A stretch of DNA of 64,000 bases from Narthecium ossifragum. Lineage: Eukaryota; Streptophyta; Magnoliopsida; Dioscoreales; Nartheciaceae. The notes under the pieces are model-generated. The model saw only the letters and a program-made list of their open reading frames with translations. It was not told where the DNA came from and did not search any database. The DNA lies in assembly GCA_963920575.1 (NCBI GenBank), contig OY986971.1, positions 20,326,492 through 20,390,491 of the forward strand, given 5' to 3'. The position numbers and the translations under genes are program-made. This document shows positions 44,401 to 56,088 of this stretch, in pieces (the stretch's first letter is position 1; each line of letters opens with the position of its first letter).

Positions 44401-45361
44401 ACTATGGGATTGTCGGTGGAGTTGCGAGGACGGCCGTCATGGCCATCGCTCTCCACTATCAGGGAAGAGGAGACTTTCTCTCCTCTGCTCCCCCTTTTCC
44501 CCGGCCTTCCCGGCTTTCCCCTTCTCTTTTCTTCCTCTTCCTCCTCTTCTCCTTCTCTTCTTCTTCCTTCTTCTTCCTTCTTCTTTTCTTCTTCTCCCGC
44601 GGAGCTCTGTTTCTTCCCCTATCTTCCGGTAGCTCCTTCTCCTCCACCGTTATCCCTCCTCCGGCCACCGTTTTGGGAGCTTGAAGGCTCGTTGGAACCG
44701 TGGCGGCGTGAGGTAGATCTCTGGCGTGGTTTGGAGCTTGATTAGCGGCTTTTTAGCGGGGAATCAGTCGAGGTTTAGTGTGGCCTGTAGGTGTTCTGCC
44801 TACATGAGTTGTTTAATGGGTTTCTCTTAATCTAGACGTTAGATCTTGTTGTATTTGTGTTGTTGGATTTCTCTTGCTTAGTATAATTTCGGTTTTAAGT
44901 TTCATAAGCTTTGGTTGAGATTTTAGTAGGATTTATGCATGTTTAATCTCGGATTTTTCGGTTTCTGCTGTTCTTGAAGAACATCCGGCTTGCGGCGCGT
45001 TTTCTGATCAGTACGTGCATGTTCTAGGGTTGTGATGAACATAAGAGTTGTCGATCTCTGAGTTAATCTTCCATTCCGACTTATTTCATATTTTTTTGAT
45101 TTTCCTACGATTTGTTATGAATTTAGTACTGGAGGGCTGCGTTGCAGCAAGTAATTGGTAAGTTAGTTTGATTAGCGGTTTTGATTAGTGTTTTCTCGGT
45201 AATCTAGCCGTTGGATGTTTCTAAATTTTGGATATGTTGATCCCGGCATATAGATCTACTGGAAACTAGGTTGGATCCCAAATCCGACGTCGGTTGGACG
45301 TCGAATCGATGGATCAACTAGCTGCTATGTAGAGAATGGTTTCTTGTTCTTGGACTTTCCG

Positions 45362-45562
45362 AGTTGGATCGATTGGGCTTGCGAGTCCGATCGATCGTAC
45401 TACTAGTGGGATCGATCAGACCTCATGTGGGATCGATCGGACTACTTGTAGGATCGATCCATGGGTATGTTGGATCGAGCCAGGTTGCACCCAAGATGGT
45501 TTGTTCCCTGAGGGCGGTCGGATCGATCCATAGGTATGTTTGGATCGATCCAGTGTTTACAA
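45362..45562. repeat. GATCGATC array in LTR C, second cluster
   Basis: Eight cores (ggatcgatt, ccgatcgatcg, ggatcgatca, ggatcgatcg, ggatcgatcc and others) in 200 bp at 20-40-bp spacing. It lies downstream of the leader blocks, within the proposed intron. Confidence 0.8.
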
Positions 45563-46452
45563 GAACAGTGCCTGAGGGTAGCAAAGGATGGCATATTTGT
45601 GATATTGCTATAACTGTTATTTGTTACCGCTTTGTGGTTGAACCGGGAGTGTAAAGACTCCCGGGATTGTGTAGAATAAATGGGTCGAATGTATGCCCTT
45701 TATCGCATTGTGGTTAACCGAGGGAGTCATGAACCCTCGGGAATGCTTAGTATAAATGGGCCATGGGTTGTGCATTTGATTGTTGTTGTTTATACTGTTG
45801 CATGCATTGTTGATTGTGCATTAGATGCCTAGGGTTTGACTGTAGTGTTGTTAGTCTGCTGTTTTGGGTAGTGTTAGCTCTGTTGCTTGGAGTGCTGAGA
45901 ATTGGTTGTCATAACCACGGTTGTTTCGCCAAGTGTGGAGGTCCACCCTATGCAATGGCTGTCGGAGACGTACTTTGGACAGGTACCCTTCGGGTTATTG
46001 ACGGGATTTATGGGGTCCTTGACAGGCCTCAGTACTTGGCACAGAGCTAGTTCAGTTGCAGTTTCCCCTTCTTTGTGTGTATCGTAGAGTAGAACCCTAC
46101 TGAGCTTAGTGCTCACTCCTACCCGGGCGGCGTTTGTAGGTGCAGGTACCAGCTCTCCTGCGGTGGGCCCCAGTTGCTCGTCCTGCGGTGGTGCGACGAC
46201 GTCAGGACATGTTTGAGGGCCAGGATGGTTTTTCCTGTGCTTTTAAGAAGACTACTGATGTGAGGACCTGCCCCTCCATCCCCGTGGCTGGTTGTTTACC
46301 CCAAGGGCAATTTGGGAAATTGCGCCTTGGCGGTCGTTTCACACTGGGTGTGCACACACAGACCTTGTTTGGTGCTTGTGGTTGTTAAAAAGGTTAGGTG
46401 GAACCAGGTTCGGTAGTCCTGGGCTTGGGCTTGTGTCTCAGCCCAAGGTTGC

Positions 46453-46586
46453 CGTTCTGGACAAGGGAGATCGATCTCCATGGAAATGAAGATCGATCCC
46501 TCTGTGCCTAGAGGTCGCCGTTCTGGGCAAGGGAGATCGATCTCCATGGCCATGAAGATCGATCTCTCTGTGCCTGGAAGTCGTTG
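46453..46586. repeat. tandem 66-68-bp units with GAGATCGATCTC palindromes (LTR D)
   Basis: Each unit reads 'gttctggRcaagggagatcg', atctccatgg, a spacer and 'gaagatcgatcYctctgtgcc'. The same pair occurs in LTR E (50338-50470). Confidence 0.85.
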
Positions 46587-47114
46587 GCGGTGGCGTCAAA
46601 GGATGGCCACGGCGATGGTCGTCGCTTCCCCTGTCAGGGGAGGGGAGACTTTTGCTCCCCTCCTTCGCCTTTCCCCCGCCTTCGCCGGCTTTCCCCGGCC
46701 TTAACCCTTCCCCTCCTCCTTCCTTTCTTCCTCTTCTTCCTCCTTCTCCCGGGCTCTGTTTCTTCCCCTGTTCCGGCTGAGAGCTCCCGCTCGCCGTTCT
46801 TCCTCCTCCGGCCACCTTTCCTGGAGCTTGAAGGCTCGTTGGGTTCGTGGCGAGGCGAGGAAGGTCCTGCGTTAGGCCTTGGGGATCGAAGCTTCGTTGA
46901 AGAGGTAGGGTTCTCACTCAAAGCTCCGGCTGTTTTGAGGGTTTGAAATCCGGTTTTGTTTCTCGATAGATCTCCTTGTGGAATTGGTGTTTTACAGTTT
47001 TGAAGCCTTGAGAAGCTTCGTGGCACTGAGATCTACCAGCTCACCTAGTTTGGTGAGGTATGGTGGAGGTTTCCGGCGGTGTCCCTCGCCGTCCGGCCGC
47101 CGGTGAACCCAAAT

Positions 47115-47352
47115 CCAGATCGATCTCATGGGATGAGATCGATCTTGGTTGGGGTGGCCCAGTCCGCCCGGGCGAGAGCGATCTCCCTGGGAGGGAGATC
47201 GATCTCTTAGCGGCTGGCGTCGGTACGTCATGGGTCACTTACAAGATCGATCTTCATATGGGTGGAAATCGATCTCGTGGGGTGACCAGGACGGGTGCTT
47301 CTAGCCTCGAAGAAGATCGATCTCGTTGCTATAGGAGATCGATCTCCTTCGG
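47115..47352. repeat. second palindrome cluster with perfect 13-bp hairpin (LTR D)
   Basis: AGATCGATCTCAT (47117-47129) and its exact complement ATGAGATCGATCT (47133-47145) flank a GGG loop. Further GAGATCGATCTC-type sites lie at about 47195-47210, 47244-47275 and 47314-47347. Confidence 0.85.
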
Positions 47353-48576
47353 TGCAGAGAGGGTTTTTACTTGCTTTAAGTGCTGTTTTGCCCGCGGAGC
47401 TTCGCCTGCAAGTGGTTTTGACGGTTTTGCCCTCGGAGCTTAATATGAAACTTATCCTGCTTGAATGTTTACCGCTTTGTGGTGAACCGAGGAAGTCATA
47501 ATCCTCGGGTGTGCTTAGTTTAAATGGGCCGAAGGTGTGCCTTTGTTGTACTATTTGTTACCGCTTTATTCATATCCTGCCCTGTTTCCTGTGCATTAGA
47601 CATGCTAGGTTAGACTGGGTGGGGTTGACCCGTGGACTTTGGTGATCTAAGACTAAGCGTGGGATGCCGTTACCCCGGTAAGGGTGTCCTACAGTTATCG
47701 TCCGGCCCACCCTGTGTCAAGGACCGTCGGAGGTAGCCCAGTCCTCGAACAGTGGCCATCGGAGGGACGTACGTTGGACAGGAACCTTGGGGAGAGAGAC
47801 ATCGATGGTATCGATGGACTCCCTGGCTAGACTTAGTCCTTGGTCAGGAGTTAGGGGTCCTGTTGGCTCTGTGGCTTGGAGTACTGAGAGATGGTAGTCT
47901 TAACCTCGGTCGTTCCGCCAGGTGTGGAGATCTCGCTTGGAGAAGGGTGTCCTACTAGTAGCGTCATGTCCACCCTGTGTCAGGGATTGTCGGAGTTGTC
48001 CACCCCTGAGCAGTGGTTGTCGGAGGGGCGTACTCGGGACAGGAATCCTTCGGGTTATGGACGGGATTTATGGGATCCTTGGCAAGCCCCAGTACTTGGC
48101 TTCATGGTTGGTTCGTTGTGTTTGCCTTCGTAGCGAGAGTGGTAGAGTAGGACCCTGCTGAGCCATTGCTCATTCCTACCTGGACTGTGTGTTTGCAGGT
48201 GCGGGTCCCAGCTCCTCTCCGGTGCTTCCCCGTCGGCTGTCTCGAGGTGGCGTGCCGGCTCCTGACTATGTCTGAGGGTCAGGATGGTTTTGTTTGTGCT
48301 TTTGCCGAGGCCCCAGTGGGTGTTGTAGCTTCTTTTTGGGGACTGTTGATCCCTTGTAGCTTGTTATACTAAACTCTGTTTAACTCTATTATTACTGTTG
48401 AGTAATAGTTGTTAATAGATGTTGTAGTAGCTTGCTTCCGCTTGTACTTGCAGTCAGCTGTTTCCGCCAGCTGTGCGTCAGTCTCAGCTGTTTCCGCCAG
48501 CTGAGGCTAGTAGATGTAGGTTTTTCCCCTCGTGTCCCGGCCCGGTCTGGGTTCTGCGGGTCGGGGCGCGACAGCT

Positions 48577-48590
48577 TGGTATTAGAGCAT
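48577..48590 (+). promoter_or_regulatory. primer binding site of DE
   Basis: TGGTATTAGAGCAT, three bases after LTR D. It matches the initiator tRNA-Met complement except at one or two positions. Confidence 0.85.
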
Positions 48591-48774
48591 AGGTTGTAGA
48601 TCCCAGGGAACTGGATCGAGTCTCTGCGGAGACGTGCATGGGTTGGGGTAGTTCTAGAGTTAGAACATCCCTGTTTGCTTGCCTACTTTCCGCTGAGTGT
48701 GCTTGTATCTCTTTGCTGAGTGCAGTTTGTTTCGTCTTCGACGAGTGGAACTCGTGTTTCTGTTGTTGGTACAG

Positions 48775-50132
48775 ATGGCAGGGCAGTCTGGCAGTCCTCG
48801 CGGGTTGCGCCGTGGCGATCCTCCTGAGGCGAGCGACGTCTGGCAGACTTTCGAGGCTGAGGAGCGTCAGCACCAGCCCTACGTACCAGCGACAGAGACA
48901 GACTCTGCCATGGGCGGCGAGGTGGAGGTTCCCTTCCGCCGTAGGGAGGTCCCCCCACCCGTCGCCAGGCGCTCCTTAGCGTCTGAGGTCCTCGAGTTCC
49001 GCCGGTTAGACCCGCCGAGGTTCAACGGTGGAAGCGGGGATCTGTCAGCGGCCGAGGAGTGGCTTGACGGGGTCACCAATTTGCTTGACCTCTTGTTCGA
49101 CGAGAGCGACCCCGTCCGGGTTAGACTCGCGGCACTCCAGCTCGAGGGAGATGCCCGGGACTGGTGGCGCACAGTTCAGGTTACCAGAGCAGCAGGAGAG
49201 CAGTTGACCTGGGAGGGCTTTCGGGCAGCTTTCCTTGACGCGTACTTTCCCTACAGTACGCGGGTGGCGTTGGCTGAGGAGTACCTAATTCTCACTCAGG
49301 GTTCTCTTACGGTGCAGCAGTATGCCACCGCCTTCACGCACTTGGTCCGGTACGCTAGGCCAATGGCAGCCGACCCTACCGCCCGGGCCCAGCACTTCGA
49401 GAGGGAGCTCCGTGAGGAGATCAGGAGGTTGATCGCCGCGCGCCAGGCGACCACCTACTCCGCGGTTTTGGGTGCTGCGTTGGCAGTAGAGCCACGTTGC
49501 CAGGGGAGGCCGAGGTCTAGCCAGCCAGTACCAGCGACAGGTGGGGGAGGAGGTGAGCAGCTCCAGAGGTCTCATGGCCGTAGAGACCAGCACCGGAGGT
49601 CCGCGCACCCGCAGCAGCAGCGTCAGACGTACCGCCAGCAGCCGTACCAGCAGCAGCAGCTCCACCAAGGGGACCAGCTCCTTCTGACAGCGGGACCCAC
49701 GCAGTAGGCTCCCTGGGAGGGAGGCCGAGGGCAGCAGTCCGAGCGTGGGCCAGCGCTGTGCTTTCACTGCAGCAACCGGGGCACTTTCGCATGGACTGTC
49801 CGCGGCGGGGCACGCAGGGTGCGGCACCATCGGGAGGTCGAGGCGGAGGGGCTTGGGTTGGGCATGGGCAGAGAGGTGGAGCCGGGCAAGGCCGCAGCGG
49901 AGGCAGAGCCAGAGCAGAGGGTGCGGGACAGGTGTTCGCCCTACCCGACCGCCCTTTCGCAGACGAGGTACAGCCGTCCTACCAGGAGTACCTGTCTCAG
50001 CACCCGCTTCCGCTGACCGTAGCACCACCCGCCTCCAGAGGTAACTTTTACCGCTTTGTAGCATCCTGCAAGGCGTTGTTTTCGTTTCCGAGCCCCGCCT
50101 TGATCGAATCTCGAGGACGAGATTTCTTTTAA
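48775..50132 (+). pseudogene. DE gag with stop and frameshift, fused to the pol 3' end
   Basis: ATG 48775 (MAGQSGSPRG) opens 310 codons to TAG 49705-49707. Residues about 95-225 form Retrotrans_gag (LEGDARDWWRTV, FRAAFLDAYFPYSTR, LTQGSLTVQQYATAFTHLVRYA), followed by a Gln-rich tract. After the stop the same frame reaches the zinc knuckle CFHCSNRG (49759 on), but a 1-base loss near 49780 moves the rest (HFRMDCP) to another frame, which runs to TAA 50130-50132. That frame passes GQVFALPDRPF and then, within about 55 codons, sequence like the usual pol 3' end (ESRGRDFF). Hence about 3 kb of pol is deleted cleanly. The frame stays open across the deletion, which suggests the gag-only form existed before the two later lesions. 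Confidence 0.8.
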
Positions 50133-50143
50133 GGGTTTTAGAA

Positions 50144-52483
50144 TGTGAGGACCTGCCCCTCCATCCCCGTGGCTGGTTGTTTACCCCAAGGGCAATTTGG
50201 GAAATTGCGCCTTGGCGGTCGTTTCACACTGGGTGTGCACACACAGACCTTGTTTGGTGCTTGTGGTTGTTAGAAAGGTTAGGTGGAATCAGGTTCGGTA
50301 GTCCTGGGCTTGGGCTTGTGTCTCAGCCCAAGGTTGCCATTCTGGGCAAGGGAGATCGATCTCCATGGAAATGAAGATCGATCTCTCTGTGCCTGGAGGT
50401 CGCCGTTCTGGGCAAGGGAGATCGATCTCCATGGCCATGATGATCGATCTCTCTGTGCCTGGAAGTCGTTGGCGGTGGCGTCGAAGGTCGGCCACGGCGA
50501 TGGCCGTCGCTTCCCCTGTCAGGGGAGGGGAGACTTTTGCTCCCCTCCTTCGCCTTTCCCCCGCCTTCGCCGGCTTTCCCCGGCCTTAACCCTTCCCCTC
50601 CTCCTTCCTTTCTTCCTCTTCTTCCTCCTTCTTCTCCCGGGCTCTGTTTCTTCCCCTGTTCCGGCTGAGAGCTCCCGCTCGCCGTTCTTCCTCCTCCGGC
50701 CACCTTTCCTGGAGCTTGAAGGCTCGTTGGGTTCGTGGCGAGGCAAGGAAGGTCCTGGGTTAGGCCTTGGGGATCGAAGCTGCGTTGAAGAGGTAGGGTT
50801 CTCACTCAAAGCTCCGGCTGTTTTGAGGGTTTAAAATCCGGTTTTGTTTCTCGATAGATCTCCTTGTGGAGTTGGTGTTTTACAGTTTTGAAGCCTTGAG
50901 AAGCTTCGTGGCACTGAGATCTACCAGCTCACCTAGTTTGGTGAGGTATGGTGGAGGTTTCCGGCGGTGTCCCTCGCCGTCCGACCGCCGGTGAACCCAA
51001 ATCCAGATCGATCTCATGGGATGAGATCGATCTTGGTCGGGGTGGCCCAGTCCGCCCGAGCGAGAGCGATCTCCCTGGGAGGGAGATCGATCTCTTGGCG
51101 GCTGGCGTTGGTACGTCATGGGTCACTTACAAGATCGATCTTCATATGGGTGGAGATCGATCTCGTGGGGAGACCAGGACGGGTGCTTCTAGCCTCGAAG
51201 AAGATCGATCTCATATAGCAAGAAGATCGATCTCGTTGCTATAGGAGATCGATCTCCTTCGGTGCAGAGAGGGTTTTTACTTGTTTTAAGTGCTGTTTTG
51301 TCCGCGGAGCTTCGCCTGCAAGTGGTTTTGACGGTTTTGCCCTCGGGGCTTAATATGAAACTTATCCTGCTTGAATGTTTACCGCTTTGTGGTGAACCGA
51401 GGAGGTCATGATCCTCGGGTGTGCTTAGTTTAAATGGGCCGAAGGTGTGCCTTTGTTGTGCTGTTTGTTACCCTTTTATTCATATCCTGCCCTGTTTCCT
51501 GTGCATTAGACATGCTAGGTTAGACTGGGTGGGGTTGACCCGTGGACTTTGGTGATCTAAGACTAAGCGTGGGATGCCGTTACCCCGGTAAGGGTGTCCT
51601 ACAGTTATCGTCCGGCCCACCCTGTGTCAAGAACCGTCGGAGGTAGCCCAGTCCTCGAACAGTGGCCATCGGAGGGACGTACGTTAGACAGGAACCTTGG
51701 GGAGAGAGACATCGATGGTATCGATGGACTCCCTGGCTAGACTTAGTCCTTGGTCAGGAGTTAGGGGTCCTGTTGGCTCTGTGGCTTGGAGTACTGAGAG
51801 ATGGTAGTCTTAACCTCGGTCGTTCCGCCAGGTGTGGAGATCTCGCTTGGAGAAGGGTGTCCTACTAGTAGCGTCATGTCCACCATGTGTCAGGGATTGT
51901 CGGAGTTGTCCACCCCTGAGCAGTGGTTGTCGGAGGGGCGTACTCGGGACAGGAATCCTTCGGGTTATGGACGGGATTTATGGGATCCTTGGCAAGCCCC
52001 AGTACTTGGCTTCAGGGTTCGTTCGTTGGGTTTTCCTTCGTAGCGAGAGTGATAGAGTAGGATCCTGCTGAGCCGTTGCTCATTCCTACCTGGACTGTGT
52101 GTTTGTAGGTGCGGGTCCCAGCTCCTCTCCGGTGCTTCCCCGTCGGCTGTCTCGAGGTAGCGTACCGGCTCCTGACCATGTCTGAGGGTCAGGATGGTTT
52201 TGTTTGTGCTTTTGCCGAGGCCCCGGTGGGTGTTGTAGCTTCTTTTTGGGGACAGTTGATCCCTTATAGCTTGTTGTACTAAACTCTGTTTAACTCTATT
52301 ATTACTGTTGTGTAATAGTTGTTAATAGATGTTGTAGTAGCTTGCTTCCGCTTGTGCTTGCAGTCAGCTGTTTCCGCCAGCTGTGCGTCAGTCTCAGCTG
52401 TTTTCGCCAGCTGAAGCTAGTAGATGTAGGTTTTTCCCCTCGTGTCCTGGCCCGGTCTGGGTTCTACGGGTCGGGGCGCGACA
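50144..52483 (+). mobile_element. LTR E (3' LTR of DE)
   Basis: 2340 bp, same ends as LTR D. It differs mainly by a 22-bp insertion at about 51201-51222 that is an inverted copy of adjacent sequence (see findings), and a 3-bp CTT in the leader. Possible leader intron 50793-52108. Confidence 0.9.
50998..51262. repeat. second palindrome cluster in LTR E, with inverted-repeat insertion
   Basis: Counterpart of 47115-47352. In addition, 51202-51221 and 51236-51255 are inverted copies of each other at 19 of 20 positions around a 14-base spacer that itself contains AGATCGATCT. Confidence 0.85.
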
Positions 52484-52715
52484 ACTGATGATGTAACTTT
52501 TGAGTTTTATATATCATTTGTATTTGATGACTGTTTATGTAAATCTTAATGTAACTCTGTTTTATATACATTTTGTAATAATAGGAGTTATTAAATTTAC
52601 TTCTGTCCTCTTACTGCTTGTTGTAACTGTTTCCGCCAGTTGTTGTTAGTAGATGTAGGAACCCCCTTCGTGTCCCGGTCCGGGTGGGTCTTCTGGGCCG
52701 GGGCTCGACACCGTG

Positions 52716-53224
52716 TCTTCCTCAGGTAATTGCCCTAATTGAGGCATCAACCCACTGCTTTGCCCCACGTTGTGTGTCACGCCCAACTGCTATACACTAA
52801 GCGCCTCGCACCCCTCACAACCAGCACCGTCGACGAAAAGGCTCCCGGTGGCTAGCACTCATAAAGGAAGTGAGAAAACCAACAGCTTCCAAGTGAGCGA
52901 CACTCCTTGATGTCCAAGGCAACAAGGATCCAGAACACCTCCTTCAACTAGTCCACTACTGTCGAAGGAACACCACCATTGCCTCTGGACCACAACGGGT
53001 CCACCTCTCGGGATTCCAAGAGCACAGAAACAACACATGTCCTGATCCCTAATCGCTCATGTCCAGCATGGGAGGAGACTCATTATCATGCAAGGGAATG
53101 GGTGACACCAACATGCATGCACATCTCCCCCTGAGACGTCATGTCACAGCCAGAAACCAACAAAATAAAGCAGCAATCAGGTTAAAAAAAAAACGCATCA
53201 CATTATCGCAATCAGCATGCAAGG
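52716..53224 (-). other. P2 leader (5' untranslated region), minus strand
   Basis: Continuation of P2 after solo LTR C. It matches K 10730-11560 in reverse, with 'ctgagacgtcatgtcacagcc' against 'ggctgtgacattacgtctcgg'. About 100 bp next to the LTR, including the PBS, are missing compared with K. No gene. Confidence 0.6.
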
Positions 53225-56088
53225 ATGTCACGCCCCGACCCTGAAAACCCATCCAGACCGGGACGTGAGCCTATGTATTCCTGTTCACTTCCAAGTTTGG
53301 CATGTTACATTACAAATTTCATGATTAAATTGAACAATTTACTTCTAGGGGCAAAACAATAAATTTAACAATCTACTAACAGATCCAGATCCAGATCCAA
53401 TTTCAACATCTATAAATTAACATAATATCAATTGATGTAGAATTCAACTGATACAAGATACAAGTTCTCATTTACACAATGGAATATGTCAAAACCGCAA
53501 AGAGGAAAATTATACATTTAATATAATCCCCAAATTATAACTATACAAAAAAAATATGTAAAAGTACAACTGGTCCCTAATGATCCTCAAGCACCACCTG
53601 AAGCCGACACACCGCCAAAGGTTTGTCCAGCTGGTATTACAGAAGAAGAGCTGGCGCCTGCACCTGCAAACCCAGCCTGGGTAGGAGTGAGCAACAAACC
53701 TCAGTTGGGTTCTACTCTACATCACACTGAAAAGGGAGGAAACAACAATAGTGTCACTTCTCCGCCTAAGTCTAAAGTATGCCGAGGGTCCCATAACCCC
53801 ATCAATGTTCCAAGGGCTCCTGTCATCAAACCTCTCTCTTGAACATGTTATCAAGAGGCAGCGGAACAATAACATGCATGATCACCCTTATCCAGGCAGA
53901 ATTCCCATACCTGGGGACCATGTCGGCAACACATCGACAACCATCCTTAACACTTGGCTTTGGAGAATCGACACGACCTCTAATCCTCAATAACAATATA
54001 ATTGTAGCCAACTAGACTTTTACCTCGAGATTACAATGATTCCAATAATACAATCACATCCTAAATCTTGCTACTCAACCTCGGTTCTAGAGCTAAACCC
54101 GAGCAACCCAAGTCCTCGGATCGGCGATCAACCCATCGCCCTCGCCTAATATGGAATGCCTCTAATACATACAGTGTATGTACCTATACAAGTATCTAGC
54201 CTATGTGTCATTATATGCCACATCAACACTAGAAGTTTAACAGTTAAGTTAAAATATGATAAAAGAATCAAACATGATTCTCAAACAGAAATCGCCATTA
54301 CAATGTCGCTATAAAATAGTCCTCAGTGCAACGCCAACACACAGCATGCTAAGGTTCAACAGTTATCCAGAAGATAACAGCTTAACAATACAACGATTAA
54401 GTATTCAATTTCATATCGCATGGCAATTTCGGCAATTTAACCCTACAACCGAAATCCTAACATAAAAACCTTCAAAGTCCATTAGAAATCCGTGGAAAGC
54501 CACAAGGTAGTCCTAGGCATACGTTGGCAGGACATACTAAGGTATCGAGTCGATCGAAAAATAATTTATCAACGAAATCGAAGAAAATTGCATAATACCG
54601 GTAATTTTATAATATTTTGCAAATATACACCAACGATCAAATCCCGCTCAAATTGATCGATAAATCCGTTGAAAGTCACTATTACCATGTTATATGCTTC
54701 CTAGCATCATTACCTATCTATCATGAAAGAATCAAACCAAAAGAATCACGAAAATCTCTATTTACTGTTCTACTATACAATAGCCCTAAGCGCCACGCCG
54801 GCACACAACAGGCTAAGGTTTCACAGTTTTCTAGCAGATAACAGCTTAACAATAATGATTCAGTATTCAATTTCATATTGCAGGGAAATTTCGGTAATTT
54901 AACCCTACAACCGAAATCCTAACATAAAACCCTTCAAAGTCCATCTGAAATCCGTGGAAAGCCACAAGGTAGACCTAGGCATACATTGGCATGACATACT
55001 AAGGTATCGAATCAATCGAAAAATAATTTATCAACAACATCGAAGAAAATTGCATACTACTGGTAATTGTAATATTTCACAAATATACACCTACGATCAA
55101 ATCCCGCTCAAATCGATCGATAAATCCGTCCAAAGTCACTGTTAACATGCTATATGCTTCCTAACATCATTTGCTATCTATCAAGAAAAAATCAAACCAA
55201 AAGAATCACGAAAATCACTATTTAAAGGGTGACGGTCGATGCGACGGTCGACTGTGAGGTAGGATAGTATACGAGGCTCACGAACATTGACCCTGGGAAG
55301 CCATTTTGACATCCGAGGCTCACGATCAATGCAACAATCGACCGTGATGCATGGATGAGTATGCCCTAAAAAGGTCAATTTCAACCTACCAAAACTCGTT
55401 GGAATTCAATCAAACTTTGAGGGGAGGTAGAGAAGAACGTTGGGAATCTAATCCCATCAAGAAATAAAGATTTTAACGGCAAAATATCATATATGGCTTG
55501 TTTCAGCCAAAAAACCGACAAAACCGATAAAACGGCGGTAGAAACCAAACCGACCGACGAAATGTAAAACCAAAACATCCAGATGTTCCTAAAACGTCGA
55601 TTACACTAGAACACAAACTTACAACACATTCTAAGATGCATTTCTATACTAAAACATCCAAAAATCAATCATAGGCAAACCTAATCAAACGATTAGGGTA
55701 GAAACACCTACTTGTACTGGTTGGGTAGACGATCAATCCACAACCAACAGAGAGAGAGGGGAAGAAAGAGAAAGAAAAGAGAAGAGGGAGAAGGAAAGGG
55801 GTATTTATAGATCTCGGCCTTCCAATTCGATCTTTCACAATCGACATCCAATTTTCCGATCGGAAGTGCCCCTAAGGTTCTAATCAATCTAATGCATCAA
55901 TCCAATGCAATGTGTGCACTACGCGGGTGTGAAACCGATTGTCAAAACACATTTTACCAAAATGCCCTTGGGGTCCAAAACAGCGATGTGATCAACCGAT
56001 CACAAACCAAGGCCAACCTAACTTAACCAACCAAACCAGACCCTCGACCTGACGCGGTCAAACCGGGTTGGAGGTACGAGACCTCACA
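53225..56088 (-). mobile_element. 5' LTR of gypsy element P2 (minus strand)
   Basis: 2864 bp. On the minus strand it starts TGTGAGGTCTCG (56088) and ends 'agggtcggggcgtgaca' (53225). It has a TATA box at 55802-55809, GA-rich leader complement at 55749-55800, and the shared 'gtagagtagaaccc' block in reverse (about 53697-53725). A tandem duplication of about 460 bp explains most of the extra length compared with LTR K. Confidence 0.85.
54308..55224. repeat. about 460-bp tandem duplication in LTR P2
   Basis: 54308-about 54770 and about 54771-55224 are imperfect copies. Both hold 'aaccctacaaccgaaatcct', 'cgtggaaagccacaaggtag' and 'aagaatcacgaaaat' in the same order. LTR K has one copy (about 17755-18310, reverse). 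Confidence 0.8.

Larger units (their letters stand above)
46259..48573 (+). mobile_element. LTR D (5' LTR of DE)
   Basis: 2315 bp, TGTGAGGACCTGCCC...GGTCGGGGCGCGACA. It carries two tandem units of about 68 bp with AGATCGATCT sites (46453-46586), the leader block near 46826, a possible leader intron 46905-48198 and a second palindrome cluster (47115-47352). Confidence 0.9.
46259..52483 (+). mobile_element. Ty3/gypsy element DE, two LTRs, pol deleted
   Basis: 6225 bp: LTR D 46259-48573, PBS, gag, a direct jump to the pol 3' end, LTR E 50144-52483, perfect TSD ACTGA (46254-46258, 52484-52488). The LTRs are very similar by eye, with scattered substitutions and two length differences (22 and 3 bp in E), so the insertion is young. 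Protease, RT, RNase H and integrase are absent, so its mobilisation would have needed another element's proteins. Confidence 0.95.
44123..52710 (+). mobile_element. solo LTR C, split by element DE
   Basis: Segments 44123-46258 and 52489-52710, about 2.36 kb in total. It starts TGTGAGGACATGTCCC and ends 'ctgggccggggctcgaca'. Perfect TSD CCGTG (44118-44122, 52711-52715), and P2 sequence joins across it. It holds two palindrome clusters, a CT-rich leader (44480-44600), the shared 'aggctcgttggaaccgtggc' block, and a possible leader intron 44787-46139. DE inserted 222 bp before its 3' end. Confidence 0.9.

Noticed and set aside
44272..44745. Open frames across the GGATCGATC array and CT-rich leader of LTR C
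   Set aside because: The frames are by-products of short tandem repeats without stop codons; no domain, and not kept in the related LTRs.
46438..47026. Basic Arg/Gly/Glu-rich open frames in LTRs D and E
   Set aside because: Antisense of the pyrimidine-rich leader. Kept in both LTRs only because the LTRs are near-identical copies.
48577..48590. Possible tRNA-Met gene fragment
   Set aside because: Only the complement of the tRNA 3' end is present, directly after an LTR; it is a primer binding site, with no cloverleaf.
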